Positions 53,635-61,927 of a stretch of 64,000 nucleotides of DNA are shown here, piece by piece. Origin of the DNA: JALYRV01 sp040902895 (GTDB taxonomy: Bacteria; Acidobacteriota; Vicinamibacteria; Vicinamibacterales; SCN-69-37); the NCBI GenBank assembly GCA_040902895.1, contig JBBDWL010000117.1, positions 1 to 64,000 of the forward strand, in the 5' to 3' direction. Both the position numbers and the translations under genes were made by a program. The notes beneath the pieces were generated by a model that saw nothing but the letters and a program-made list of their open reading frames with translations, was not told where the DNA came from and ran no database searches. The first letter of the stretch is position 1; every line of letters begins with the position of its first letter.

Positions 53635-56273
53635 GCGACCTGCGGCGCCTCTCAGACGACATCGAATCCGAGATCTCCGATCATCTCGAGCGCCGCGTGC
53701 GCGATCTCCGGGAAGCGGGGATGACCGCGGCCGCGGCGCGCGAGCGGGCCCGGGCGGAGTTCGGCGACTTGTCCGCGGCGCGGCGCGACCTTCTTGCCAT
53801 CGACGCGAGGATAACCACGCGACGCCAGCGCGGCCGCGTGTGGTCGGGCCTCGCAAGTGACATCCGGACGGGAACGCGGCGCCTCGCCGGCCAGTCCGGC
53901 CCGACGGCACTCACCATCCTGACCCTGGCGCTCGCGATCGGTTTCGCCGCCGCGGTCTTCAGCATCGTCGATCAGCTGATCCTGCGCCCCCCGCCATTCA
54001 TTCACGCCGACCGGCTCGTGAACGTCCGGGACCGGAGCCGTCCCGACGGCGTAGGTGGGGGAGGTCTTCTCGGCGCGGAGAAGATTCTCGGCTGGCAGCA
54101 GCAGCCGGCGGTATTCGAGCGCCTCGAGGCTTATATTGGCGCCTTCTTTGACCTCACCGAATCCGCCGCGCCGGAAAGGGTCTCGGCGCGAGTTGTCTCG
54201 CTGGGTCTGATCGACATGCTCGGGATCCGAATGCACATCGGGCGTCCGTTCGCCGAAGGAGACGGCGCGCCGGGCAGCGAGAAGGTGGCGATCCTCTCGC
54301 ATGGGTTCTGGACGTCACGGTTTGGCGGATCGCCCTCGACCCTCGGATCGCCCATCGTGCTCAACGACGAGCGCTACACCATCATCGGCGTGCTTGCTCG
54401 CGGAACGACGCTGCTCTCCGATGATGAGTCGGTCTGGCTTCCGGTGGACCTGAGTGCCTGGGGTGCGGGGGCACCGTCGTCAAGGTTCCTCGCGATCGGC
54501 CGGCTGAATGCCGGACTCGACGCCAGCGAAACCCGGGAGAGAGCGAACGTTATTGCCGCGGAGCTTGTGAAGTCGACGCCGCTCGCAGACACCTGGTATC
54601 TCGGCATCGACGAAATGCGCTCCGCGTCACTGACGCTGCCGACAAGACAGACACTGTACGTCCTGCTGGGCGCCGTCACCCTGCTGCTGCTCATCGCTTG
54701 CGTGAACGTCACGAGCTTTGCGCTCGGACAGACGTTGCGCCGTGATCGCGAACTGCGGCTTCGCGCCGCCATCGGAGCCGGCCGGTGGAGACTGCTTCGG
54801 GAATGTCTCGTCGAAACGATGCTGCTGGCTGTGGCCGCCGGTCTCGCGGCCGCGCTCATCGCACAGGTCGCGCTTGACGTGCTTCTCGCCGCCGCGCCTG
54901 ACGGTCTGGCCTTCATGACCACGAGGACAGTGGAGATCGATGTCAGAGTCCTCGCGGTCATGACCGCGGTCACGCTGACGACGGGCCTGTTGGCCGGGCT
55001 CCTGCCAGGCATTCGCGCCTCGCGCGTGGATCTCCCGAGCGCACTTCGCGACGGTGCGCGCGGATCCGAGCGCGGTCTGTCGTTCGGCGCCGGCATCGGC
55101 GCACTCGTCGTGGCCGAAGTCGCGCTGGCGATGGTGTTGCTCGTAGGCGCCACGCTGATGTCCCGCACACTCATCGCGTACCACGCGCTCGAGCCTGGGT
55201 TCGACATCGACAAAGTGATGACGGCGCAACTGTTCCTGCCCACGCATCGTTATCCAACCGAGCAGGCTCGGCGAGATTTCTTCGACGCGCTCGACGCGGC
55301 GCTCAGAAGGCAGCGCGGTATAGAGGCCTCGGCGCATGCGTGGGGTCTCCCGCCAGCCGCCGGGTCATTGTCCGGAGTGCTGCAAGCGGAGGCGAAGGAG
55401 CCGCTGTCCGGCGAGCAGGAATATTTTGCGAACCGCGTGTCCCCCACCTACTTCGAGACGACCGGGACACGGCTGCTGGCGGGCAGAGTGTTCACGCCCG
55501 CCGATGCCGACGACCACGTGATTCTGAGCGAAGCATTCGCTCGACTGCTGTGGCGCGACGAGCCGGCCGTCGGCAGACGGCTGAGGGAAGGATCCAAGGG
55601 GCCTTGGCTGACCGTTGTGGGCGTGGCGGGCAATGTCGAGTCCCGCTGGGACGCCGCTCAGCGGTCGGACCTGCAGGTGTACTACCCGCTTGCGCTGGAT
55701 GTGCCGGCGCCGGACAGACGGCCCGGACGCTCGTATATGCCCCGGATGCTGATCGTCCGAGCATCCGACCTGGCACTGGTGCCGGCAGCCGTCAGGGAGC
55801 AAGTGCGCCTGCTGGATCCGCTTCAGCCCGTGGCCACGTTCTCGTCCGGCGCTGAAATCTACACCGAGCCGTTCGCCCAGCAGCAGTTCCTGCTGACCGT
55901 GATGGGGGCGTTCGCGGGGATTGCGCTGCTGCTGGCCGCGATGGGAATCTTCGGTGTGTTGTCCCAGGCCGTCACACGCCGGCGGCGCGAGATCGGCATC
56001 CGCATCGCTCTGGGCGCCGGAAGTCGACGTCTGATCAGCATGCTCGTCGGTCGCGGCCTCGCGCTGGCCGCGGCCGGCGCCGCGATCGGGACGGGCGCAT
56101 CGCTCGCCGGCGTCAGAACGCTCGAAGGGCTGCTGTTCGGCGTGTCGCCGTTCGATGCCGTCAGCTTCGTCCTGGTGGTCGGGCTGATTCTGGCCGTCGC
56201 GCTCGTTGCCTGCTGGTGGCCGACCAGCCGTGCACTGGCCGTCGACCCGGCGGACGTGCTGAGGAGCGAGTAG
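53631..56273 (+). CDS. MacB/FtsX-like ABC permease with helical prefix (ADOP type)
   Basis: 880 aa from ATG 53631. Residues 1-70 are the ADOP prefix (DDIESEISDHLERRVRDLRE, then RERARAEFGDLSAARRDLLA). The first membrane segment is ALTILTLALAIGFAAAVFSI; a MacB periplasmic domain, FtsX block (TLYVLLGAVTLLLLIACVNV), second unit and last FtsX block (TSRALAVDPADVLRSE) follow. Its ATPase is not in the window. A second copy of this type without the prefix is at 26596-28989. Upstream PadR is the presumed repressor. Confidence 0.92.
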   Translation: MSDLRRLSDDIESEISDHLERRVRDLREAGMTAAAARERARAEFGDLSAARRDLLAIDARITTRRQRGRVWSGLASDIRTGTRRLAGQSGPTALTILTLALAIGFAAAVFSIVDQLILRPPPFIHADRLVNVRDRSRPDGVGGGGLLGAEKILGWQQQPAVFERLEAYIGAFFDLTESAAPERVSARVVSLGLIDMLGIRMHIGRPFAEGDGAPGSEKVAILSHGFWTSRFGGSPSTLGSPIVLNDERYTIIGVLARGTTLLSDDESVWLPVDLSAWGAGAPSSRFLAIGRLNAGLDASETRERANVIAAELVKSTPLADTWYLGIDEMRSASLTLPTRQTLYVLLGAVTLLLLIACVNVTSFALGQTLRRDRELRLRAAIGAGRWRLLRECLVETMLLAVAAGLAAALIAQVALDVLLAAAPDGLAFMTTRTVEIDVRVLAVMTAVTLTTGLLAGLLPGIRASRVDLPSALRDGARGSERGLSFGAGIGALVVAEVALAMVLLVGATLMSRTLIAYHALEPGFDIDKVMTAQLFLPTHRYPTEQARRDFFDALDAALRRQRGIEASAHAWGLPPAAGSLSGVLQAEAKEPLSGEQEYFANRVSPTYFETTGTRLLAGRVFTPADADDHVILSEAFARLLWRDEPAVGRRLREGSKGPWLTVVGVAGNVESRWDAAQRSDLQVYYPLALDVPAPDRRPGRSYMPRMLIVRASDLALVPAAVREQVRLLDPLQPVATFSSGAEIYTEPFAQQQFLLTVMGAFAGIALLLAAMGIFGVLSQAVTRRRREIGIRIALGAGSRRLISMLVGRGLALAAAGAAIGTGASLAGVRTLEGLLFGVSPFDAVSFVLVVGLILAVALVACWWPTSRALAVDPADVLRSE

Positions 56274-56332
56274 CTGGGCGTGAAGTTCATCACGTCGCTC
56301 GAACGGGCCTTTCTGTAATAGCATCCGCTCCC

Positions 56333-57235
56333 ATGACGCATCTCACGCGCAGGGAGTGGAACGCCCTGGTCGCTGGCGGCCTGGTCACGGCGCCGTTTGC
56401 CGGTCTGCGGGCCCAATCCAAGCCTTCCATCGTCGCCGGCGTCCGCATCGGCGCCCAGACCTACAGCTTTCGCGACAGGCCGCTCGATCAGGTGCCGGCC
56501 GCCTACAAGGCTGTCGGCCTGAGTTTCTGCGAGCTCTGGTCGGGCCACCTGGAAGCTGCGCAGGTGATTGGGGCAACGCGCGAAACGCCCAGGCCGGAGC
56601 GGCGCGAGCTGCTGCGCAAGTGGCGGCTTGCCGTGCCCATGTCGCACTTCGAGGGAATCCGAAAACAGTTCGCCGACGCCGGCGTCACGCTGACGTCCTA
56701 TGACGTGCCGTATCAGAACGACTGGACCGACGCGGAGATTGCGCGGTCATTCGAGATGGCCCGCGCGCTTGGCGTTTCCGTCATCACGTCCTCCGCCGTG
56801 GTCTCGGTTGTGCCGCGCATCGCGCCGCACGCGGAGAAGGCGAAGATCAAAGTGTCGTTCCACAACCACTCGAACATCAGGCCGGACGAATTCGCCACCC
56901 CGGACGACTTCGCCGCCGCCATGAAGGTGTCGCCGATGATGGGCGCCACACTCGACATCGGGCACTTCACGGCCGCCAACTTCGACGCCGTCGATTACCT
57001 TCAGAAACACCACGACCGCATCAACGCCCTTCACATCAAGGACAGAAAGAAGGATCAGGGACCGAACATGCCGTTTGGCGAAGGTGACACGCCGATCGTC
57101 GCGGTGCTCCGGCTGTTGCGCGATCGCAAGTGGGACATTCCCGCGCACATCGAATATGAGTATCGCGGCACCGAGACGGTCGCCGAAGTGAAGCGCTGCT
57201 ACGACTATTGCCGTCAGGCGCTGGAGACGAAATGA
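56333..57235 (+). CDS. Sugar phosphate isomerase/epimerase-like secreted protein
   Basis: 300 aa from ATG 56333. N-terminal TRREWNALVAGGLVTAPFAG resembles a Tat signal (twin Arg). The TIM barrel of the xylose-isomerase-like (AP endonuclease 2) family includes RIGAQTYSFRDRPLDQVP, KVSFHNHSNIRP, ATLDIGHFTAAN (metal ligands), INALHIKDRKKDQGP and HIEYEYRGTETV. It probably isomerises or epimerises an unusual sugar in the periplasm. Followed by an MFS permease with ATGA overlap. Confidence 0.85.
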   Translation: MTHLTRREWNALVAGGLVTAPFAGLRAQSKPSIVAGVRIGAQTYSFRDRPLDQVPAAYKAVGLSFCELWSGHLEAAQVIGATRETPRPERRELLRKWRLAVPMSHFEGIRKQFADAGVTLTSYDVPYQNDWTDAEIARSFEMARALGVSVITSSAVVSVVPRIAPHAEKAKIKVSFHNHSNIRPDEFATPDDFAAAMKVSPMMGATLDIGHFTAANFDAVDYLQKHHDRINALHIKDRKKDQGPNMPFGEGDTPIVAVLRLLRDRKWDIPAHIEYEYRGTETVAEVKRCYDYCRQALETK

Positions 57236-58440
57236 GCGGGATCAGATTCAGGCTCTCCGTGATGATGTTCCTCCAGTACTTCATCTGGGGGTCGTGGTTC
57301 GTGACGATGGGCACGTACCTGACGCAGACGCTCGGGTTCTCGGCCGTGCAGGTCGGCCTCGCCTATGGCGCCACGGCCATCGCCGCGCTCGTGTCGCCCT
57401 TCTTCATGGGCATCATCGCCGACCGCTACTTCGCGTCAGAGAAGCTGCTGGCGATCCTGCATCTCGGCGGTGCGGGCCTGATGTACGCGGTGTCGCTGCA
57501 GACCGACTGGGCCCGCTTCTATCCGCTGCTCATTCTCTACGCGCTGTTCTATATGCCGACGCTGTCGCTGACCAACGCGGTGGCCTTCCATCACGTCGAG
57601 AATCCGGCGAAGGACTTTCCCATCATCCGTGTGCTGGGGACCATCGGCTGGATTGCCGCCGGCATCATCGTCGGCAAGGTGCTGCACGCCGATGCGCTGG
57701 CGGTGCCCATGCGTCTGGCCGCCGGCGCGTCGCTGGTGATGGCCGCGTTCTGCCTCGTGCTGCCGCACACGCCGCCGAAGGCGAAGGGCAGCGGCTTTGC
57801 GGTGCGCGATGCGCTTGGCCTCGATGCGCTCGGACTGCTGCGGCGTCCCTCGTTCGCGGTGTTCGTGCTGGGATCGTTCCTGCTGTGCATCCCGCTGCAG
57901 TTCTATTACGCCTTCACGAATCCGTTCCTGAATGAGATCGGCGCGCCCGAGCCCGCGTTCATCCAGACGTTCGGACAGATGAGCGAGATTGCCTTCATGC
58001 TCGTGCTGCCGGCGCTGCTGCTGCGGCTCGGCATCAAACAGATCATGCTGATTGGCATGGCGGCCTGGGCGCTGCGCTATCTCGCATTCGGCTTTGGCAA
58101 TGCCTCTGACGGCATGTGGCTGATCTACACGGGGATCATCCTGCACGGCGTCTGCTATGACTTCTTCTTCGTCGCCGGACAGATCTACACCGACGAACAC
58201 GCAGGGCCGCAGATGCGTGCCGCAGCGCAGGGACTGTTGAACTTCGTGACCAATGGCGTCGGCTACTTCATCGGCGCCTTCGTCTCAGGCCGCGTCGTCC
58301 AGGCCTATGTGACGGGCGAGGGTCTGCACGACTGGCGGCAGATCTGGATGGTGCCCGCGATTGGGGCGGCCGTGATTCTGGTGATCTTTGCGATTGCCTT
58401 CAGGCCAAAGACCGAAGGCGGAAGGACGGATGCCGCATGA
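57232..58440 (+). CDS. MFS nucleoside/sugar permease (NupG-like)
   Basis: 402 aa from ATG 57232 (MSGIRFRLSVMMFLQYFIWG). About 12 membrane helices. Nucleoside:H+ symporter features: MMFLQYFIWGSWFVTMGTYL, FADRYF-like GIIADRYFASEKLLA, and HGVCYDFFFVAGQIYTDEHA near residue 305. Placed between an isomerase-like protein and an aminopeptidase, both coupled by ATGA overlaps, so the substrate may be a sugar or amino-sugar. Confidence 0.88.
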   Translation: MSGIRFRLSVMMFLQYFIWGSWFVTMGTYLTQTLGFSAVQVGLAYGATAIAALVSPFFMGIIADRYFASEKLLAILHLGGAGLMYAVSLQTDWARFYPLLILYALFYMPTLSLTNAVAFHHVENPAKDFPIIRVLGTIGWIAAGIIVGKVLHADALAVPMRLAAGASLVMAAFCLVLPHTPPKAKGSGFAVRDALGLDALGLLRRPSFAVFVLGSFLLCIPLQFYYAFTNPFLNEIGAPEPAFIQTFGQMSEIAFMLVLPALLLRLGIKQIMLIGMAAWALRYLAFGFGNASDGMWLIYTGIILHGVCYDFFFVAGQIYTDEHAGPQMRAAAQGLLNFVTNGVGYFIGAFVSGRVVQAYVTGEGLHDWRQIWMVPAIGAAVILVIFAIAFRPKTEGGRTDAA

Positions 58441-59333
58441 AAATGCTGCTGGCGGCCATCCTGCTGGCGCTCGTTCCATCCAGCCCGATGCCGGACGCGC
58501 AGACGCCGCCGAAGCGCGTCTACATCTCGGTCGACATGGAAGGCATCAGCGGCATCTCAGGGTCGGATCAGACGTCGCTCGGTCAGCCCGAATACGGACG
58601 GTCGCGCAAGCTGATGGCCGAAGATGCGAACGCCGCCATCCGCGGCGCGTTTGCCGGCGGCGCCACCGACGTCCTGGTCAACGACTCGCACGGCGGCCAG
58701 CGCAATCTGCTGCCTGAGGATCTCGATCCGCGCGCGCGCCTCATCAGCCACAGCTTCAAGCGCCTCGGCATGATGGAAGGTCTCGATGCGACTTTTCATG
58801 CGGTGATCTTCGTCGGCTATCACGCAAAGGCCCAGTCACCGGCAGGACTGTTCGCGCATACGGGCTCAGGCGTCGTGCGCGACCTGCGCATCAACGGCCA
58901 GTCGGTCGGCGAGGGCGGTCTCAATGCGCTGCTCGCCGCGTGGCACGGCGTGCCGGTCGTGCTCGTCACGGGCGACGATGTGGCGGTGGAAGAAGTGAAA
59001 GACCGGGTGCCGCAAGTGCGTGGCGTTGCGGTGAAGCGCGCGATCAATGTGCGCGCGGTGGAGCTGAAACCGCTTGCCCAGGCGCGCAAGGAGATCGAGG
59101 AGGAAGCGCGCCTCGCCGTGGCCGCGGTGCAAGGTGGCGCCGCCGGCACCCCGCGCCGCGCCGCGCAGTACCGCGTCGAGCTTCAGTACAACAACTTCAC
59201 CTATCCCGAAGTCGCAAGCGCCTTCCGCGAGATCGAGCTCGTCTCGCCCGACACCGTCGCATTCACACGGCCGACGATGCCCGAAGCATACCGGCTGATT
59301 CGAGTGTTGTACCGGTTCATCAACCCGGACTGA
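58437..59333 (+). CDS. dppA: M55-family D-aminopeptidase with signal peptide
   Basis: 298 aa. Signal LLAAILLALVPSSPMPDA. M55 (DppA) motifs: YISVDMEGISGI with metal-binding Asp and Glu, VNDSHGGQRNLLPE, VIFVGYHAKAQSPAG with His, and FAHTGSGVVRDLRING. Removes D-residues from peptides such as D-Ala-D-Ala. Last gene of the 56333-59333 operon. Its stop lies inside the large hairpin that ends the operon. Confidence 0.9.
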   Translation: MKMLLAAILLALVPSSPMPDAQTPPKRVYISVDMEGISGISGSDQTSLGQPEYGRSRKLMAEDANAAIRGAFAGGATDVLVNDSHGGQRNLLPEDLDPRARLISHSFKRLGMMEGLDATFHAVIFVGYHAKAQSPAGLFAHTGSGVVRDLRINGQSVGEGGLNALLAAWHGVPVVLVTGDDVAVEEVKDRVPQVRGVAVKRAINVRAVELKPLAQARKEIEEEARLAVAAVQGGAAGTPRRAAQYRVELQYNNFTYPEVASAFREIELVSPDTVAFTRPTMPEAYRLIRVLYRFINPD

Positions 59334-59337
59334 AATT

Positions 59338-59410
59338 CTGAAATTCTACCCGGTTGATTTTTCCCGGTTGAAGAAACTGACCGGGAAAAATCAACCGGGT
59401 AGAGTTTCAG
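59338..59410. terminator. Bidirectional terminator with 31-bp arms
   Basis: Left arm 59338-59368 and right arm 59380-59410 are complementary over 31 bp, with one G-U pair; the inner 22 bp are perfect. Eleven-base loop TGAAGAAACTG. It lies between convergent genes and overlaps the stop of the left-going one. The arms contain ACCGGGAAAAATC, so both strands give a U-containing stem. Unusually long for a terminator; it could also be a small palindromic mobile element. Confidence 0.8.
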
Positions 59411-60369
59411 GCCCAGTACGCAGTTCCTGCCGGCTCGGCGATCAGCAGCGGCTTGAGAAAGGCGACGGCCTTGTTGAGCCCTTCATCGCCCGACATCAGG
59501 CTGTCTTCGTGCTCGATGCTGACCACATGGTCGTAGCCCGCCATGCGCAGGTTGCTGATTATGTCTTTCCAGAACAGCGTATCGCTGCCGTACCCGACCG
59601 TCCGGAAGATCCAGGAGCGCGCTATCTCGCGCGTGTAGTTCTTCGAGTCGAGCACGCCGTTGACCATGGTGTTGGCCGTATCGACGCGGCAGTCTTTCGC
59701 ATGCACGTGGAAGATGGAGCCGGCCAGCGCGCGAATGGCTGACGTCACATCGATCTGCTGCCAGATCATGTGGCTCGGGTCGAAGTTGCAGCCGATGACT
59801 TTCGGCGCGAGCGCGTGCAGGCGCAGCATCGACTCGGGGTTATAGGCCACGAAGTTCGGGTGCATTTCGATCGCCACGCGCACGCCGGCAGATCGCGCGG
59901 CCTTCGACGCCTGCTTCCAGTACGGCGTCACGCGCTCGCGCCACTGCCACTCGAGCATCTTCGAAAATTCGGGCGGCCACGGCGAGACGATCCAATTGGG
60001 CTGCTCCGACTTCGCGTCGCCCCCTGGACATCCGCCGAATGTGATGACCGTGTCGACATCCAGCTTCTTTGCCAGCTGCAGCGTGTTCACGAACGTGTCG
60101 TGGTCAGCCTGCGCGCGCTTCTGCTGCGGATGCAGCGGATTGCCATGGCAGCTGAGCGCGCTGATGATCAGGCCGCGCTTCTTGATCGCCTGCCGGAACC
60201 CCTTCAGCTTCTTATCGCTCTCGAGCAGCTCCTCGGGCTTGCAATACGCGTTGCCGGGATAGGCACCCGTACCGATTTCGACCGCGTCGAGCCCGAGCTC
60301 GACGACGTAGTCGAGCATCTCCTCGAAAGGCTTCTTGCCGAACAGGACCGTGAAGACGCCAAGTTTCAT
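59407..60369 (-). CDS. Xylose-isomerase-like sugar isomerase/epimerase
   Basis: 320 aa from ATG 60369. TIM barrel: MKLGVFTVLFGKKPFEEMLD, ELGLDAVEIGTGAYPGNAYC, VAIEMHPNFVAYNPESML, FDPSHMIWQQIDV, FHVHAKDCRVDT and SIEHEDSLMSGDEGL provide the metal-binding Glu, Asp, His set. It probably acts with the oxidoreductase upstream, which starts 60 bases away in the same operon, on inositol-like or keto sugars. The frame open to 61032 ahead of ATG 60369 belongs to the oxidoreductase in another frame. Confidence 0.88.
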   Translation of the reverse strand: MKLGVFTVLFGKKPFEEMLDYVVELGLDAVEIGTGAYPGNAYCKPEELLESDKKLKGFRQAIKKRGLIISALSCHGNPLHPQQKRAQADHDTFVNTLQLAKKLDVDTVITFGGCPGGDAKSEQPNWIVSPWPPEFSKMLEWQWRERVTPYWKQASKAARSAGVRVAIEMHPNFVAYNPESMLRLHALAPKVIGCNFDPSHMIWQQIDVTSAIRALAGSIFHVHAKDCRVDTANTMVNGVLDSKNYTREIARSWIFRTVGYGSDTLFWKDIISNLRMAGYDHVVSIEHEDSLMSGDEGLNKAVAFLKPLLIAEPAGTAYWA

Positions 60370-60428
60370 GTTCGGAGAGTGTATACCCGCCCGTTTCGCG
60401 CGGCGCTCGCGCCTTGCGCAGAGGTGGG

Positions 60429-61553
60429 CTAGACGGTCACCCAGCGTCGCGTCGTCGACGACTTTTCGATGGCCGCAAGCACTTGCTGGTTGCGCAGGCC
60501 GTCTTCGAAATTCGGCGACGGCACGCGCTTGTCGGCCATGGCTTCGAGCAGATCGTAGATCGTATGCGTGAAGGTGTGTTCGTAGCCGATGATGTGTCCC
60601 GGCGGCCACCAGGCTTTGATGAAGGGATGGTCCGATTCCGTCACGATGATGCGCCGGAAGCCGCGGATCCCGGGCGGGTCGGACTCGAAGTACACCTCGA
60701 GCTCGTTCATGCGCTCGAGATCGAACGCGATGCTGCCTGTGCTGCCGTTGATCTCGAAGCGGTTGTGGTTCTTGCGGCCCAGCGCCATGCGCGTGGCCTC
60801 GAGGGTGCCGATGGCGCCGCCGTCGAACCGCACCAGCGCCATCGCCGCATCGTCGACGGTGACGCGCCCGCGCTTGCGGCGGTTCTCGACGAGCGGCCGT
60901 TCCTGGATGAACGTCTCGAGATGGCCAGAGACCTCGGCGATCTCTCCGACGAGAAAGCGCGCGAGGTCGATCGAATGCGCCGCGATGTCGCCCAAGGCGC
61001 CGGATCCCGCCTTTGTCTTGTCGAGCCGCCACACCAGCGGGAACGCGGGATCGGCAATCCAGTCCTGCAGGTACGTGCCGCGGAAGTGCCTGATGTCGCC
61101 GATGCGGCCGTCCTCGATGAGATGCCGCGCCAGCATCACCGCCGGGGCGCGGCGGTAGTTGTGGCAGATCATGTGCGCGACGCCGGCCTTCTCGACGGCG
61201 TTCAGCATGCGCTGCGCCTCGGCGACCGAGTTGGCGAGCGGCTTCTCGCAGATGACGGCCTTGCCGGCCTTTGCCGCCGCAATCGCGATCTCGGCGTGCG
61301 AGTCGCCCGGCGTGCTGACGTCAATCAGATCGATGTCTTTGCGCGCGACGACGGCGCGCCAGTCGGTCGAAGCCTCGTCCCACCCATAGCGGCGCGCGGC
61401 CGCTTCGACGTTTGAGCCATTGCGCCCGCAGATCACTTTCATGCGGGGTGTGAATCGCGGCGAAAAGAACGGTGTGACCTGGCGGTAGGCGTTGCTGTGC
61501 GCCTTCCCCATGAAGGCGTATCCGATCAGCGCGACGTTGATCTCACGCGTCAT
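60429..61553 (-). CDS. Gfo/Idh/MocA-family oxidoreductase
   Basis: 374 aa from ATG 61553. NAD(P)-binding fold: INVALIGYAFMGKAHSNAYR (GxGxxG variant with Ala and Phe), DLIDVSTPGDSHAEIAIAAAKAGKAVICEKPLA with the catalytic Lys. The C-terminal domain includes GSGALGDIAAHSIDLARFLVGE with the catalytic Asp and His. Oxidises a sugar or inositol hydroxyl. Its start overlaps the cytochrome c stop by ATGA. Confidence 0.92.
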   Translation of the reverse strand: MTREINVALIGYAFMGKAHSNAYRQVTPFFSPRFTPRMKVICGRNGSNVEAAARRYGWDEASTDWRAVVARKDIDLIDVSTPGDSHAEIAIAAAKAGKAVICEKPLANSVAEAQRMLNAVEKAGVAHMICHNYRRAPAVMLARHLIEDGRIGDIRHFRGTYLQDWIADPAFPLVWRLDKTKAGSGALGDIAAHSIDLARFLVGEIAEVSGHLETFIQERPLVENRRKRGRVTVDDAAMALVRFDGGAIGTLEATRMALGRKNHNRFEINGSTGSIAFDLERMNELEVYFESDPPGIRGFRRIIVTESDHPFIKAWWPPGHIIGYEHTFTHTIYDLLEAMADKRVPSPNFEDGLRNQQVLAAIEKSSTTRRWVTV

Positions 61554-61927
61554 TTTTTCTTCGGCCGCTTGGCGGTCGTATCGAGCGCGCGCACGTGCTT
61601 CGCGAGCGCCGCGATCTGTGGTGCGGTGAGCCGTCCCTCGAATGGAAGCATCGCGGTTCCCGGCACGCCTTCGCGAATGGTTTTCGCCGCCTCGGCCACG
61701 GTCTTGGTCTTCCACTTCCGGCCGACGAAGCCCATTTCCTTGATGGGCGCCTTGCCGTCGGGCCCATGGCACGCCTGGCACATGCTGCCATAAAGCTCTT
61801 TGACGGTGGGGCCTTTCGGGGCCTGCGCAGGCTTCCTGGCCTGGCCCACGACAGACGGCGCGTTCCAGGCGAGCGCGGCAAGAACACACGTGGCAGCCAG
61901 CACGACGGTCTTCATGCGATCGATCAT
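61550..61927 (-). CDS. Small secreted cytochrome c
   Basis: 125 aa (MIDRMKTVVLAATCVLAALA); ATG 61915 is an alternative start. Signal peptide to about residue 29. One heme site CQACH (about 50-54) in LYGSMCQACHGPDGKA, and the Met axial ligand in GTAMLPFEG. C-terminal Lys-rich tail RPKKK. Overlaps the gene before (ATGA at 61924-61927) and after (ATGA at 61550-61553), so it is translated with the oxidoreductase and may take its electrons; this is inference. Confidence 0.9.
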   Translation of the reverse strand: MIDRMKTVVLAATCVLAALAWNAPSVVGQARKPAQAPKGPTVKELYGSMCQACHGPDGKAPIKEMGFVGRKWKTKTVAEAAKTIREGVPGTAMLPFEGRLTAPQIAALAKHVRALDTTAKRPKKK

